64,000 nucleotides of DNA from Methylobacter luteus IMV-B-3098 (GTDB taxonomy: Bacteria; Pseudomonadota; Gammaproteobacteria; Methylococcales; Methylomonadaceae). How positions within the stretch are numbered: position 1 is the stretch's first letter; every line of letters begins with the position of its first letter. Positions 1-7,313 of the stretch are shown here, piece after piece. The stretch covers positions 2,877,777-2,941,776 of the forward strand of contig NZ_KE386569.1 of NCBI RefSeq assembly GCF_000427625.1. Reading direction: 5' to 3'. A program made the translations under genes and the position numbers. Under the pieces are notes generated by a model that ran no database searches, was not told the origin of the DNA, and saw only the letters and a list, made by a program, of their open reading frames with translations.

Positions 1-110
1 ATCGATGCAAACACCCAGCCCAGATGCAGCGTCGGCGTTGAGGCCGGGCCATAGCTGTGCAGGAAATAGTTGAGCGGCGCGATTTCCTCTTCTGGCAGGG
101 CGATGCTCAT
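1..110 (-). CDS. N-terminal fragment of a probable membrane protein, cut by the window edge
   Basis: The minus strand reads in from an ATG at 110 and stays open to the window edge, giving about 36 residues beginning MSIALPEEEIAPLNYF. A hydrophobic stretch starts at the end of the fragment. It vaguely recalls the amino terminus of some cytochrome c oxidase subunit II proteins, but too little is visible to name it. No clear ribosome site precedes this ATG. A better site (GGAG, 8 nt spacing) precedes an upstream in-frame ATG at 188, but that reading is stopped by TGA at 128-126. The gene therefore either starts at 110 or carries a nonsense change near its 5' end. Confidence 0.35.
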   Translation of the reverse strand, partial: MSIALPEEEIAPLNYFLHSYGPASTPTLHLGWVFAS

Positions 111-297
111 GGCTGGGCGCGCGGCTCAGGTTCGGTGCTTCAGTCGTCTTTGTGCAAAACGGCGCGGCTGACCTGGAAGATTGTTCATGTTTATCACTCC
201 GTTGTTAAAGCCATCAATCTGTGTTTTAAGACCATAACTCGGTCCTCGCGTTCCGGCTGGGTGATAAACATGCACCGATTATGAGCGTTTCAGAAGA

Positions 298-320
298 GGG
301 TATGCGATACGTGCCCTACA
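298..320. repeat. Dispersed palindromic repeat, GGTAYGC family
   Basis: GGGTATG and CGTGCCC form a 7-bp stem with two G-U pairs around a 5-nt loop, followed by CTACA. The same unit recurs near 12.4-12.5 kb and 13.25-13.37 kb. It lies just downstream of the stop of the thiamine-diphosphate enzyme gene. Confidence 0.6.
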
Positions 321-352
321 TGATTCATTCCCTCCACTCAACGGCCGCTCAT

Positions 353-2119
353 TTAATTCAGAATCTGCTTCACGGAGGCGCTCAGGATACCGGCCGAATC
401 CGGATCGCCCTGCAGAATTGCCGAGGCATAAGCTTTAGCCTGCTTGAAGGTGATATGCGGCGGCAGGGGCGGCACGTCGGGATCGGCATAGGCTTCCAGC
501 ACGACCGGGCGATCGGCGCTGAGCGCGCGCTCCCAGGCATCGGCCAGTTGTTCCGGCTGGTCGACGCGTATGCCCATCAGGCCAATCAACTCGGCCAGGC
601 GCGCGTAGGGGAAATCGGGCAGGTCCTGGGAGGCTTCGAACTTGGGATCGCCGACCATGGCGCGCTGTTCCCATGTCACCTGGTTCAGGTCGCGGTTGTT
701 CAGGACCATCACGATCAGGCGCGGGTCGCTCCAGCGCTGCCAGTATTTGCCGATCGTGATCAGTTCGTTCATGCCCAGCATTTGCATGGCGCCGTCGCCG
801 ACCAGCGCGACGGTCACGCGATCGGGATGAGCGAATTTGGCCGCCATCGCATAAGGCACGCCGCCGCCCATGGTCGCAAGTCCTCCCGACAGCGAGGCCA
901 TCATGCCGCGCCGGATTTTCAGGTTGCGCGCGTACCAGTTCGTGACGGAACCCGAGTCGCAGGTCAGTATGCAATGATCGGGCAGGCGCGGCGACAGTTC
1001 TGAAAAGACGCGTTGCGGATTGATCGGATTAGCCGATTCCATGGCCCGATCCTCCAGCGTTTCCCACCATTCCTCAACATTTTTTTCGATGCGGTTGCGC
1101 CAGCTTCGGTCTTCTTTCCTGTGCAGCAGCGGAATCAGCAATCTGAGCGTTTCGGCACTGTCGCCGACCAGATTCACTTCCATCGGGTAGCGGATGCTGA
1201 GCATGCGGCCGTTGATGTCGATCTGCACGCCGCGCGCCTGGCCTTCCTCGGGCAGGAATTCGGAATAGGGGAAACTCGACCCGACCATCAGCAGCGTGTC
1301 GCAGTCGGTCATCATCTCGTAGCTGGGCCGGGTGCCCAACAGGCCGATGGAGCCGGTCACATAAGGGATGTCATCGGGCACGGCGGCCTTGCCCAGCAGC
1401 GCCTTGGCAATGCCGGCCCCGAGCAGGTCGGCCACCTCGATGATCTCGGCCGTGGCGTGCAGCGCGCCGGCGCCGACCAGCATCGCGACTTTTTCGCCGG
1501 CGTTCAGGATGTCGGCGGCATGCTGCAATTCCTCGGCTTGCGGCACGGTGCGCGGGGCCTGATAGCCGATGCCCGAATAGACGGTGCCATGCTCGCGCGG
1601 CGGCTTTTCGGCGTCCATTTCCTGGATGTCGTTAGGAATGATGAGGCAGCAGACGCTGCGTTCCGACTGGGCGATGCGCATGGCGCGGTCGACCATGTGG
1701 CGTATCTGCGCCGGCGTCGACACCATATGCACATATTCATGCGCGACATCCTTGAACAACGACACGAGGTCGACTTCCTGCTGGTAATTGGCGCCCAGGG
1801 CGGTGCGCTTCTGCTGGCCGACGATCGCGACCACGGGCTGATGATCGAGCTTGGCGTCATACAACCCGTTCAGCAGATGAATCGCGCCGGGACCCGAGGT
1901 AGCGACGCAGATGCCGACTTCGCCAGTGAATTTGGCGTGCGCGCAGGCCATGAAGGCGGCGGTCTCTTCGTGCCGCACCTGGATAAAATCCATCCAGTCC
2001 GAAGCCCGGTTCAGCGCCCCGAACACGCCGTTAATGCCGTCGCCGGGATAGCCGAAGATGCGTTTGACGCCCCATTCGGACAAACGGCGCAATAAAAAAT
2101 CGCTGACGTTTTCTTTCAT
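353..2119 (-). CDS. Thiamine-diphosphate-dependent oxidase/decarboxylase (pyruvate oxidase/acetolactate synthase family)
   Basis: This 588-residue protein has the three-domain layout of the pyruvate oxidase/acetolactate synthase family. The N-terminal Pyr domain carries the catalytic-type glutamate in VRHEETAAFMA and the SGPG loop. A central domain follows. The C-terminal domain has the ThDP/Mg motif beginning GDGAMQM and ending in VLNN. It most resembles PoxB/YdaP-like enzymes, which decarboxylate pyruvate or a related 2-oxo acid; the actual substrate cannot be read from sequence. An upstream-extended reading exists, but the ATG at 2119 is preferred because it has GAGG/AGGA upstream and overlaps the metallothionein stop as ATGA, implying translational coupling. 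Confidence 0.85.
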   Translation of the reverse strand: MKENVSDFLLRRLSEWGVKRIFGYPGDGINGVFGALNRASDWMDFIQVRHEETAAFMACAHAKFTGEVGICVATSGPGAIHLLNGLYDAKLDHQPVVAIVGQQKRTALGANYQQEVDLVSLFKDVAHEYVHMVSTPAQIRHMVDRAMRIAQSERSVCCLIIPNDIQEMDAEKPPREHGTVYSGIGYQAPRTVPQAEELQHAADILNAGEKVAMLVGAGALHATAEIIEVADLLGAGIAKALLGKAAVPDDIPYVTGSIGLLGTRPSYEMMTDCDTLLMVGSSFPYSEFLPEEGQARGVQIDINGRMLSIRYPMEVNLVGDSAETLRLLIPLLHRKEDRSWRNRIEKNVEEWWETLEDRAMESANPINPQRVFSELSPRLPDHCILTCDSGSVTNWYARNLKIRRGMMASLSGGLATMGGGVPYAMAAKFAHPDRVTVALVGDGAMQMLGMNELITIGKYWQRWSDPRLIVMVLNNRDLNQVTWEQRAMVGDPKFEASQDLPDFPYARLAELIGLMGIRVDQPEQLADAWERALSADRPVVLEAYADPDVPPLPPHITFKQAKAYASAILQGDPDSAGILSASVKQILN

Positions 2120-2304
2120 GTCCTGGCCTCTGTATGGGTTTTGCATTCGGCATGCCCGCAGGTGCAGATATCCTCGCCGACGATGTTTTCGCAAAAGTCG
2201 CTGCAGTATTTCTCGCCCGGCCGCGCCGGACAGTGGCAGCCGGGGTGGGCGCATTTTGGGGGGGTGTCTTTATTGGGCTGGTCGTCTTTCTTGGTCGTGA
2301 TCAT
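2116..2304 (-). CDS. Bacterial metallothionein-like protein
   Basis: This 62-residue cytoplasmic protein has 8 cysteines (positions 18, 23, 25, 34, 38, 47, 49, 54) and 4 histidines. The spacing, GCHC then YCSDFC then CTCGHAEC, follows the SmtA/BmtA-type metallothionein pattern, so it should bind Zn, Cu or Cd thiolate clusters. The ATG at 2304 is preceded by AGGAG at good spacing. An in-frame extension upstream to 2346 adds 14 charged residues without a better site. It is the first gene of a two-gene unit with the thiamine-diphosphate enzyme. The 132-nt gap to divergent hupE probably holds both promoters. Confidence 0.8.
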   Translation of the reverse strand: MITTKKDDQPNKDTPPKCAHPGCHCPARPGEKYCSDFCENIVGEDICTCGHAECKTHTEART

Positions 2305-2479
2305 GTCGTTCTCCTGATCGTTTTTCTTCCTGGCTATCTTACGCACCGACTATTCACAGTATGTTCGCTAGCGAGCTTAAACAAATATTTTTTATCTGGC
2401 ATGCGACTGGGCGGCTGATAGAATGTTTCGGGATGGACTTTAAATATAAAAACTGCCGCTTACGAGAGAGGAAAAAGTC

Positions 2480-3064
2480 ATGAAAAAATCAGTCATATCG
2501 TTATTTGTCGTGACACCGTGCCTTCTTATGCCGGTTTCCGCCTGGGCGCATACGGGTAATCATGAAATGATGGGGGTTGTTTCCGGTTTCAGTCATCCCG
2601 TGGGCGGCGCCGACCATGTGCTTGCCATGGTTGCCGTTGGCCTGTGGGCCGCGCAACGCGGCGGGCGGGCGCTATGGGCCATGCCCGGCGCGTTTGTGGT
2701 CATGATGGTGGCTGGCGGCATGCTCGGCTTTTCAGGCATGGCCATGCCTTATATTGAGCAGGGCATCCTGATGTCGGTGCTGGTTTTGGGGGCGTTGATT
2801 GCCGGCGCTTTCGAGATGCCTCTGGCGCTCAGCGCGGGCATGGTCGGTGTCTTTGCATTATGCCACGGCTATGCGCATGGCGCCGAGATGCCGTCGGTTA
2901 CCGATGCGGTTTCCTACAGTCTGGGCTTTGTGCTGGCGACAGCGTTGCTGCACGCGGCCGGCCTGGTCGTGGGTATCGCCTTGCCGAAACTGAGCATGGA
3001 GAAAGTGACGCGTTTGGCCGGAGGCGCGATAACATTTGGCGGCATCTGCCTGGGCATTAGCTAA
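2480..3064 (+). CDS. hupE: HupE/UreJ-family metal permease
   Basis: The 194-residue integral membrane protein has a cleavable signal peptide ending at AWA and about six hydrophobic segments. The family signature is present as FSHPVGGADHVLAM, with a further His-rich loop (CHGYAHG). HupE/UreJ proteins import or facilitate diffusion of nickel or cobalt for hydrogenase or urease. Neither enzyme is encoded nearby, so the metal is unassigned. GAGAGAGG lies just upstream of the ATG. It is divergent from the metallothionein gene, so the two may share a metal-responsive intergenic region (inference). Confidence 0.85.
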   Translation: MKKSVISLFVVTPCLLMPVSAWAHTGNHEMMGVVSGFSHPVGGADHVLAMVAVGLWAAQRGGRALWAMPGAFVVMMVAGGMLGFSGMAMPYIEQGILMSVLVLGALIAGAFEMPLALSAGMVGVFALCHGYAHGAEMPSVTDAVSYSLGFVLATALLHAAGLVVGIALPKLSMEKVTRLAGGAITFGGICLGIS

Positions 3065-3201
3065 AGCGCACCGATTTAACGGATGATCAGTAGAACCAGG
3101 CGGCATAAAATGATAAAGTTTAGGGTTTATAGCCACCAGCCTTTAGGTTCTCGGATTGCCTGTATAGCCGATTAAAATTTCAACTATTACGACCCAAATT
3201 T

Positions 3202-3648
3202 ATGAAAACGTTTACCTTTACAAAAAATCTTTTTTTGGCGGCCATGATAGGCACTGTTCTGGCGGTGTCAGTGACAGGTTGTTCGGATGACAAGGAGGAG
3301 CAGAAGCCGGCCAGCACCGCTGTGCATAATCCTTTCGATCATTCGCATGACGCGGTTGTGACCGATGTTCAAAAACATACGTTCGAACATCAGTTTGCGG
3401 ATCAATGCGTGGCCAGGGAACTGAAAAGCTCTGTCAATAAAGAATACGACAAGAAACGGCTCGAAGATGCCTGTATGTGTATCGCGACTTTCCTGATGAA
3501 AGACCTGACGGCCGATGAAGCCGAGAAATTTATTACCGAGCATAAAAACACGCAGTCTTTAGTGATCAAGTATGAAAGTGCGGCTTATCACTGCCTGCAG
3601 GAGAAAGCCCAGCCTAAAGGCCCACAGTTGTTTGGCAAGAAACCGTAA
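3202..3648 (+). CDS. Putative lipoprotein of unknown function
   Basis: This 148-residue protein has a basic, hydrophobic leader and a lipobox ending VTGC (Cys27), predicting an acylated protein. The mature part is hydrophilic with further cysteines including a CMC pair near residues 91-93, plus several histidines (DHSHD). I recognise no family. The upstream gap from hupE is 137 nt, so it probably has its own promoter. Confidence 0.65.
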   Translation: MKTFTFTKNLFLAAMIGTVLAVSVTGCSDDKEEQKPASTAVHNPFDHSHDAVVTDVQKHTFEHQFADQCVARELKSSVNKEYDKKRLEDACMCIATFLMKDLTADEAEKFITEHKNTQSLVIKYESAAYHCLQEKAQPKGPQLFGKKP

Positions 3649-3732
3649 AAACCGGGATTGTGGGGGCGGGTTTCTTCGCTCCCATAAGTTGATTAGCTAA
3701 TGCTATGTAACAGTTAAAGATAAAGAATTTTT

Positions 3733-3762
3733 ACCGCGAAGGTCACGAACGACCTTCGTGGT
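3733..3762. repeat. Hairpin repeat of the CCACGAAGG family, possible terminator
   Basis: Positions 3733-3744 pair with 3751-3762 as a 12-bp stem (one G-U) around a 6-nt loop. The core CGAAGGTC/GACCTTCG belongs to the ACCACGAAGG(N)CACGAAG dispersed family also seen near 12.34, 13.23 and 13.40 kb. It sits between a plus-strand gene and the 3' end of the minus-strand hvfC, where it could end transcription in both directions. Confidence 0.55.
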
Positions 3763-3789
3763 TAATCAATCAGCCTTACTACTTTAAAT

Positions 3790-4569
3790 TTAAGCGATTA
3801 TCGTAATAATCGTTTTTTCGGCCCATTCCTTCAATATTGCCAGACCGCCTTCCATGATCAGAGCCGGATCGGGATGATTGGCTTCCTGCGCCACTTGTCT
3901 TAAGTAATCCTCAGCCGTCAGCCCCTCATTTTCCTGAATCAGTTGCAGCAGCCGGTAAGTGATCCCCGTGATCTGGGAAAAATGAACCTCATCATCGATA
4001 TTGCGGTAGACGATCAGGAAAGTCGGCTGTTCCGGCGCCACAGCCGGCAGGAAGTCGGGCGATAGCTGCTGGACCGGATATTGATAAGCCAGCGGCCAGG
4101 CCAGCGGCGACAGGGCGATGCGCTCGTTCGGCAGATTGTCGATGTCGTCGCGGCTATTGGCGATCACGTCCATTTTGGCGATCGCCAGCGCCGTTTCCAC
4201 CCATTCGTAATGAGCCAGTTCGAGCAGAAAAGGCAAATCGTCGGGATTGTCGCGTTCGTTCTGCAGGTAATCGAGGAATTCTTCCGGAATTTCTGAAAAA
4301 TAGGGGGATTGACAGCGGTGGCTGGCAAAGAAATCCTGAGCCAGCCCGAACCACTGCTTGTCATCGAGAATACTGCGCAGGACCGGAAAACTGCTGGACA
4401 GAAAGCTTTCCACATTGTTGAAGAACAACTCGCGATACATGGCCATACGCTGGGCCTTGACGTCGGCCGGCGCGGGATTGTTTTCAGGGTCTCTGATATA
4501 GGACGCAAACTCCAACTGCCTGGCTTTAAAATCGACGCGGTTGGCGATTTCAGGCTGACTGTTTTTCAT
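3790..4569 (-). CDS. hvfC: DUF2063 RiPP partner protein (HvfC/BufC type)
   Basis: The 259-residue soluble protein matches the DUF2063 family, with an N-terminal helical domain (KARQLEFASYIRDP, then MAMYRELFFNNVESFLSSSFP) and a C-terminal domain ending in the gene-specific EGGLAILKEW. DUF2063 proteins partner DUF692 (MNIO) enzymes and bind the precursor peptide. The ATG at 4569 is chosen because it starts the family homology and overlaps the upstream hvfB by 20 nt; an in-frame extension upstream is only the shadow of hvfB. It is the last gene of the hvfA-hvfB-hvfC run. Confidence 0.85.
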   Translation of the reverse strand: MKNSQPEIANRVDFKARQLEFASYIRDPENNPAPADVKAQRMAMYRELFFNNVESFLSSSFPVLRSILDDKQWFGLAQDFFASHRCQSPYFSEIPEEFLDYLQNERDNPDDLPFLLELAHYEWVETALAIAKMDVIANSRDDIDNLPNERIALSPLAWPLAYQYPVQQLSPDFLPAVAPEQPTFLIVYRNIDDEVHFSQITGITYRLLQLIQENEGLTAEDYLRQVAQEANHPDPALIMEGGLAILKEWAEKTIITIIA

Positions 4570-5401
4570 GCTGATTTTCCCAAGCGTTTTGTATCGTCCG
4601 AATGGTGCGGACTTCCTGCACCAGTTCCGCCAAGGAAGGGATATTGAAATCCCGTTCCAGCAGAGTCGGGAATACGCCGTAAAGCTCATAGGCCTTGCCC
4701 AGCAGTTTCCAGACCGGGTCGATGATATCGGCGCCGTGCGTGTCGACCAGGAAATCCTCGGCTTCCACATAGTGCCCGGCAATATGCGCGTAGGCGATCC
4801 GATCGGCCGGAATGGCTTTCAGGAACGCCTCGGCGTCATAACCGTGGTTGACGCTGTTCACGTAAATGTTGTTGATATCGATCAAGACGTCGCAGTCAGC
4901 TTCTGCAATGACGGCGTTGAAGAAGTCTATTTCGGCCATTTCCTGGCCCGGCGCGGCGTAATAGGAGATGTTCTCGATAGCGATTTTTTGCTCCAGAATG
5001 TCCTGGACGCGCCTGATGCGCGCCGCGACATGCGAGACGGCCTCCGATGTGAACGGCATGGGCATCAGGTCATACAGATGGCCTTCGTTGCTGCAGTAGC
5101 TCAAGTGCTCGCTGTAGAATTTGATCTGGTGTTCGGCCATGAAGTTTTTGACGTCACGCACGAATTTTTCGTCGAGCGGATCGGTGCTGCCTATCGATAA
5201 GGACAAGCCGTGGCAAACAAAGTCAAAGCGTTCGGTCATGGCCCGAAACTGCTTGCCCAGTTTGCCGCCTATCGTGATCCAGTTTTCCGGTGCGACTTCG
5301 TAAAAATCGACTTCTTTGGGTGGATTTTCGACGATTTCAGTTAAAAAAGACCGACGCAGGCCCAGACCGGCACCGTGCACGAGATTTAGGGTTGTGTCCA
5401 T
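4550..5401 (-). CDS. hvfB: MNIO-family (DUF692) multinuclear iron oxidase, RiPP cysteine-modifying enzyme
   Basis: This 283-residue protein is a DUF692 TIM-barrel enzyme. Family residues for iron binding are visible: CHGLSLSIGS, YSEHLSYC, IENISYY, DCDVLIDINNIYVN, YAHIAGHY, DTHGADI and LERDFNIP. MNIO enzymes oxidatively rearrange cysteines in precursor peptides into oxazolone/thioamide or thiooxazole groups that bind copper. The partner (DUF2063) follows with a 20-nt overlap and a precursor with EGxC motifs lies 89 nt upstream, so the substrate is most likely that neighbour. Confidence 0.9.
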   Translation of the reverse strand: MDTTLNLVHGAGLGLRRSFLTEIVENPPKEVDFYEVAPENWITIGGKLGKQFRAMTERFDFVCHGLSLSIGSTDPLDEKFVRDVKNFMAEHQIKFYSEHLSYCSNEGHLYDLMPMPFTSEAVSHVAARIRRVQDILEQKIAIENISYYAAPGQEMAEIDFFNAVIAEADCDVLIDINNIYVNSVNHGYDAEAFLKAIPADRIAYAHIAGHYVEAEDFLVDTHGADIIDPVWKLLGKAYELYGVFPTLLERDFNIPSLAELVQEVRTIRTIQNAWENQHEKQSA

Positions 5402-5430
5402 AAGAACACCTGTATTTTGGATTAAAGCGG

Positions 5431-5453
5431 GAGGGCATGACGGTCATGCCCTC
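5431..5453. terminator. Intercistronic hairpin between precursor and modifying-enzyme genes
   Basis: GAGGGCATGA (5431-5440) pairs perfectly with TCATGCCCTC (5444-5453) around a 3-nt loop. On the minus-strand transcript it lies between hvfA and hvfB and is not followed by a U-run, so it looks like an mRNA-stabilising or partially terminating hairpin. Read on the plus strand it is followed by TTTTT. Confidence 0.6.
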
Positions 5454-5490
5454 TTTTTGCAGTCAGGACAGGCTGTACCTGCCTTAAGGC

Positions 5491-5961
5491 TTATTCGCCG
5501 GCTGCGTTTTTAGGGCTGACTTTTTCCTGGCCTGCACCTTTAGTGTCCGTGCCTTTTTGCATGGCGCCGCAAGCGCCTTCTTTACCCTTCATCATGGCGC
5601 CGCACATGCCTTCCATGCCTTTTTTCATTTTGCCGCCTTCCATCATGGCGCCGCACATGCCTTCGCCGCATTTGCCTTCTGCCGCTTTATCGACTGATTT
5701 CGCGGCAGGTTTGTTGCCGGCGCAAGCGCCTTCCACGGTTTTGGGCGCCGCTTTCATGGCGCCGCCGCATTTGCCTTCGCCGCATGAGCCTTCTTTCATG
5801 CCTGATTTGGCAGTGTCAGCTGCAGCCACTTGCATGTAACCGCTGTTCATGTCGGTCATGGCGAAAGGGTTGGCTTCCGCATGGGCCGCTGTTACCGCCA
5901 AAGTAGACAGGAATGCGGTCCCCATAGCCGCCGCGAAAGGTGTTTTGTTAATTTTTTTCAT
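5491..5961 (-). CDS. hvfA: HvfA/bufferin-like RiPP precursor with EGxC motifs
   Basis: The 156-residue protein has a Sec signal peptide (cut near AHA, residue 28) and a low-complexity Gly/Lys/Met/Ala mature region. All seven cysteines (60, 65, 80, 98, 103, 120, 131) lie in EGxC motifs, including the doublets EGSCGEGKCG and EGKCGEGMCG. This is the pattern of HvfA/bufferin precursors, whose EGKC cysteines are converted by MNIO enzymes to copper-binding groups and which are exported to the periplasm. A GGGAG ribosome site precedes the ATG. Two modification genes follow on the same strand. Many GAMM/GAMMK segments make it also methionine-rich, which would suit copper binding. Confidence 0.85.
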   Translation of the reverse strand: MKKINKTPFAAAMGTAFLSTLAVTAAHAEANPFAMTDMNSGYMQVAAADTAKSGMKEGSCGEGKCGGAMKAAPKTVEGACAGNKPAAKSVDKAAEGKCGEGMCGAMMEGGKMKKGMEGMCGAMMKGKEGACGAMQKGTDTKGAGQEKVSPKNAAGE

Positions 5962-5990
5962 ATTGACTCCCGAGTATTAAAAACAGTGAC

Positions 5991-6016
5991 TCATAAGTAT
6001 TGAGTACGACTTATGA
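5991..6016. promoter_or_regulatory. Inverted repeat upstream of hvfA, candidate operator
   Basis: TCATAAGT (5991-5998) and ACTTATGA (6009-6016) form an 8-bp perfect inverted repeat with a 10-nt spacer, 30-55 nt upstream of the hvfA start. Position and symmetry suit a dimeric regulator. The regulator is unknown. Confidence 0.35.
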
Positions 6017-6091
6017 TATCAAACACAACTGAACAAATGATGAATATCTGCTTGTCCAAATATTGAGCATCTAAAGACTATACAGGCTTAA

Positions 6092-6754
6092 TCAAGTTCC
6101 TGCCACTGAGTTTTTAGCTAACTCGGTTGTTTTATTTGGATATTCGCACAGATCTTTAATGACACAGTTCGGGCAGAGCGGTTTTCTGGCAATGCAGGTG
6201 TAACGGCCATGCAGTATCAGTAAATGATGGGCATCTTTTTTGTGCTGCCTGGGCACCCATTTTTCGAGCTTTTGCTCCACTTCCCGCACGTTCTCGCCGG
6301 GCGCGATGCCGGTGCGGTTGGCGACGCGGAAGATGTGGGTGTCGACAGCAATCACGTGCTGGCCGAATGCTGTGTTCAGCATGACATTGGCTGTTTTCCT
6401 GCCGACACCGGCCAGGGCCTCGAGTTCTTCTCGCGTTTGCGGCACCTGGCCTGCATGCCGCTCGAGCAATTGCCGGCAAAGGGTCATGATATTGGCCGCT
6501 TTGCCCCTGTAAAAGTTGATGGTCTTGATATAGTCCGTCAGACCTTCCAGGCCCAGCGCCAGGATCGCCTCAGGCGTACTGGCGACGGGGAACAGCTTGG
6601 TGGTGGCTTTGTTGACGCCTTTATCGGTCGCCTGGGCCGACAGCACAACCGCGATCAACAGCTCAAAAGTCGTCGTGTATTGAAGCTCGGTCTTGGGCTC
6701 GGGAATGGCCGCTGCCAGACGGTCAAAGATGGCGCGGCGTTTTTCAGCGTTCAT
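6092..6754 (-). CDS. nth: Endonuclease III
   Basis: This 220-residue base-excision repair enzyme removes oxidised pyrimidines and nicks abasic sites. The helix-hairpin-helix [11 protein letters not shown] contains catalytic Lys120, and Asp138 lies in AVDTHIFRV. The 4Fe-4S cluster loop has the canonical C-X6-C-X2-C-X5-C spacing ([17 protein letters not shown]). The start overlaps the rnfB stop as ATGA, an arrangement common in proteobacteria. Confidence 0.95.
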   Translation of the reverse strand: MNAEKRRAIFDRLAAAIPEPKTELQYTTTFELLIAVVLSAQATDKGVNKATTKLFPVASTPEAILALGLEGLTDYIKTINFYRGKAANIMTLCRQLLERHAGQVPQTREELEALAGVGRKTANVMLNTAFGQHVIAVDTHIFRVANRTGIAPGENVREVEQKLEKWVPRQHKKDAHHLLILHGRYTCIARKPLCPNCVIKDLCEYPNKTTELAKNSVAGT

Positions 6755-7305
6755 GGCTTGATCGATTTCAGTTTGAGCAAGGCTTCTTTTTTCTTGCGTG
6801 CGCGTTCGGCTTTTTCCGCTTCTTCCTGTTGCTGGCGCAGGCTGCGCGCCTCATAGCGGTGCATGGCCCGTTGCGCCTGCGCGGATTTTTGTGCCGGCGT
6901 AGGTTGAGGCTCTACAACGTTCATGACGATGCAGTCGACCGGGCAGGGTGCGATGCAAAGCTCACAGCCCGTGCATTCCGAGGCGATGACCGTATGCATG
7001 AATTTTGCCGCGCCCAAAATCGCATCGACAGGGCAAGCCGCGATGCATTTTGTGCAGCCGATACAGTCGTCTTCGATAATGAACGCGACCTGTTTGGGCT
7101 TGTGCTGGCCGAACTGCGTATTGAGCGGCTTGGCCGGTACGCCCAGCAGACGCGCGATCTCGATGATGCCTTCGTCGCCGCCGGGCGGGCATTGATTGAT
7201 GTCGGCCATGCCATTAGCGATGGTCTCGGCGTAAGGCTTACAGCCTTTGAAGCCGCATTGGCCGCATTGGGTTTGCGGCAGTAAAGCGTTTATTTGCTCA
7301 ATCAC
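6751..7305 (-). CDS. rnfB: RnfB-type ferredoxin subunit without membrane anchor
   Basis: The 184-residue protein has the N-terminal 4Fe-4S domain of RnfB/RsxB ([15 protein letters not shown]) followed by two 4Fe-4S ferredoxin motifs ([14 protein letters not shown] and [15 protein letters not shown]). The N-terminal transmembrane helix of E. coli RsxB is missing, and the C terminus is a charged helix ([15 protein letters not shown]). No other rnf gene is present, so this may be a soluble ferredoxin. The start is GTG at 7305, 8 nt after hcp, and the stop overlaps nth. Its place directly behind hcp suggests it could deliver electrons to the hybrid cluster protein (inference). Confidence 0.85.
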   Translation of the reverse strand: MIEQINALLPQTQCGQCGFKGCKPYAETIANGMADINQCPPGGDEGIIEIARLLGVPAKPLNTQFGQHKPKQVAFIIEDDCIGCTKCIAACPVDAILGAAKFMHTVIASECTGCELCIAPCPVDCIVMNVVEPQPTPAQKSAQAQRAMHRYEARSLRQQQEEAEKAERARKKKEALLKLKSIKP

Positions 7306-7313
7306 AGTTTTGT

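Noticed and set aside
281..2095. Two long plus-strand frames opposite the thiamine-diphosphate enzyme gene
   Set aside because: They are antisense shadows. The minus-strand protein has full family motifs, and the plus-strand translations are Arg/His/Gln-rich without any recognisable fold.
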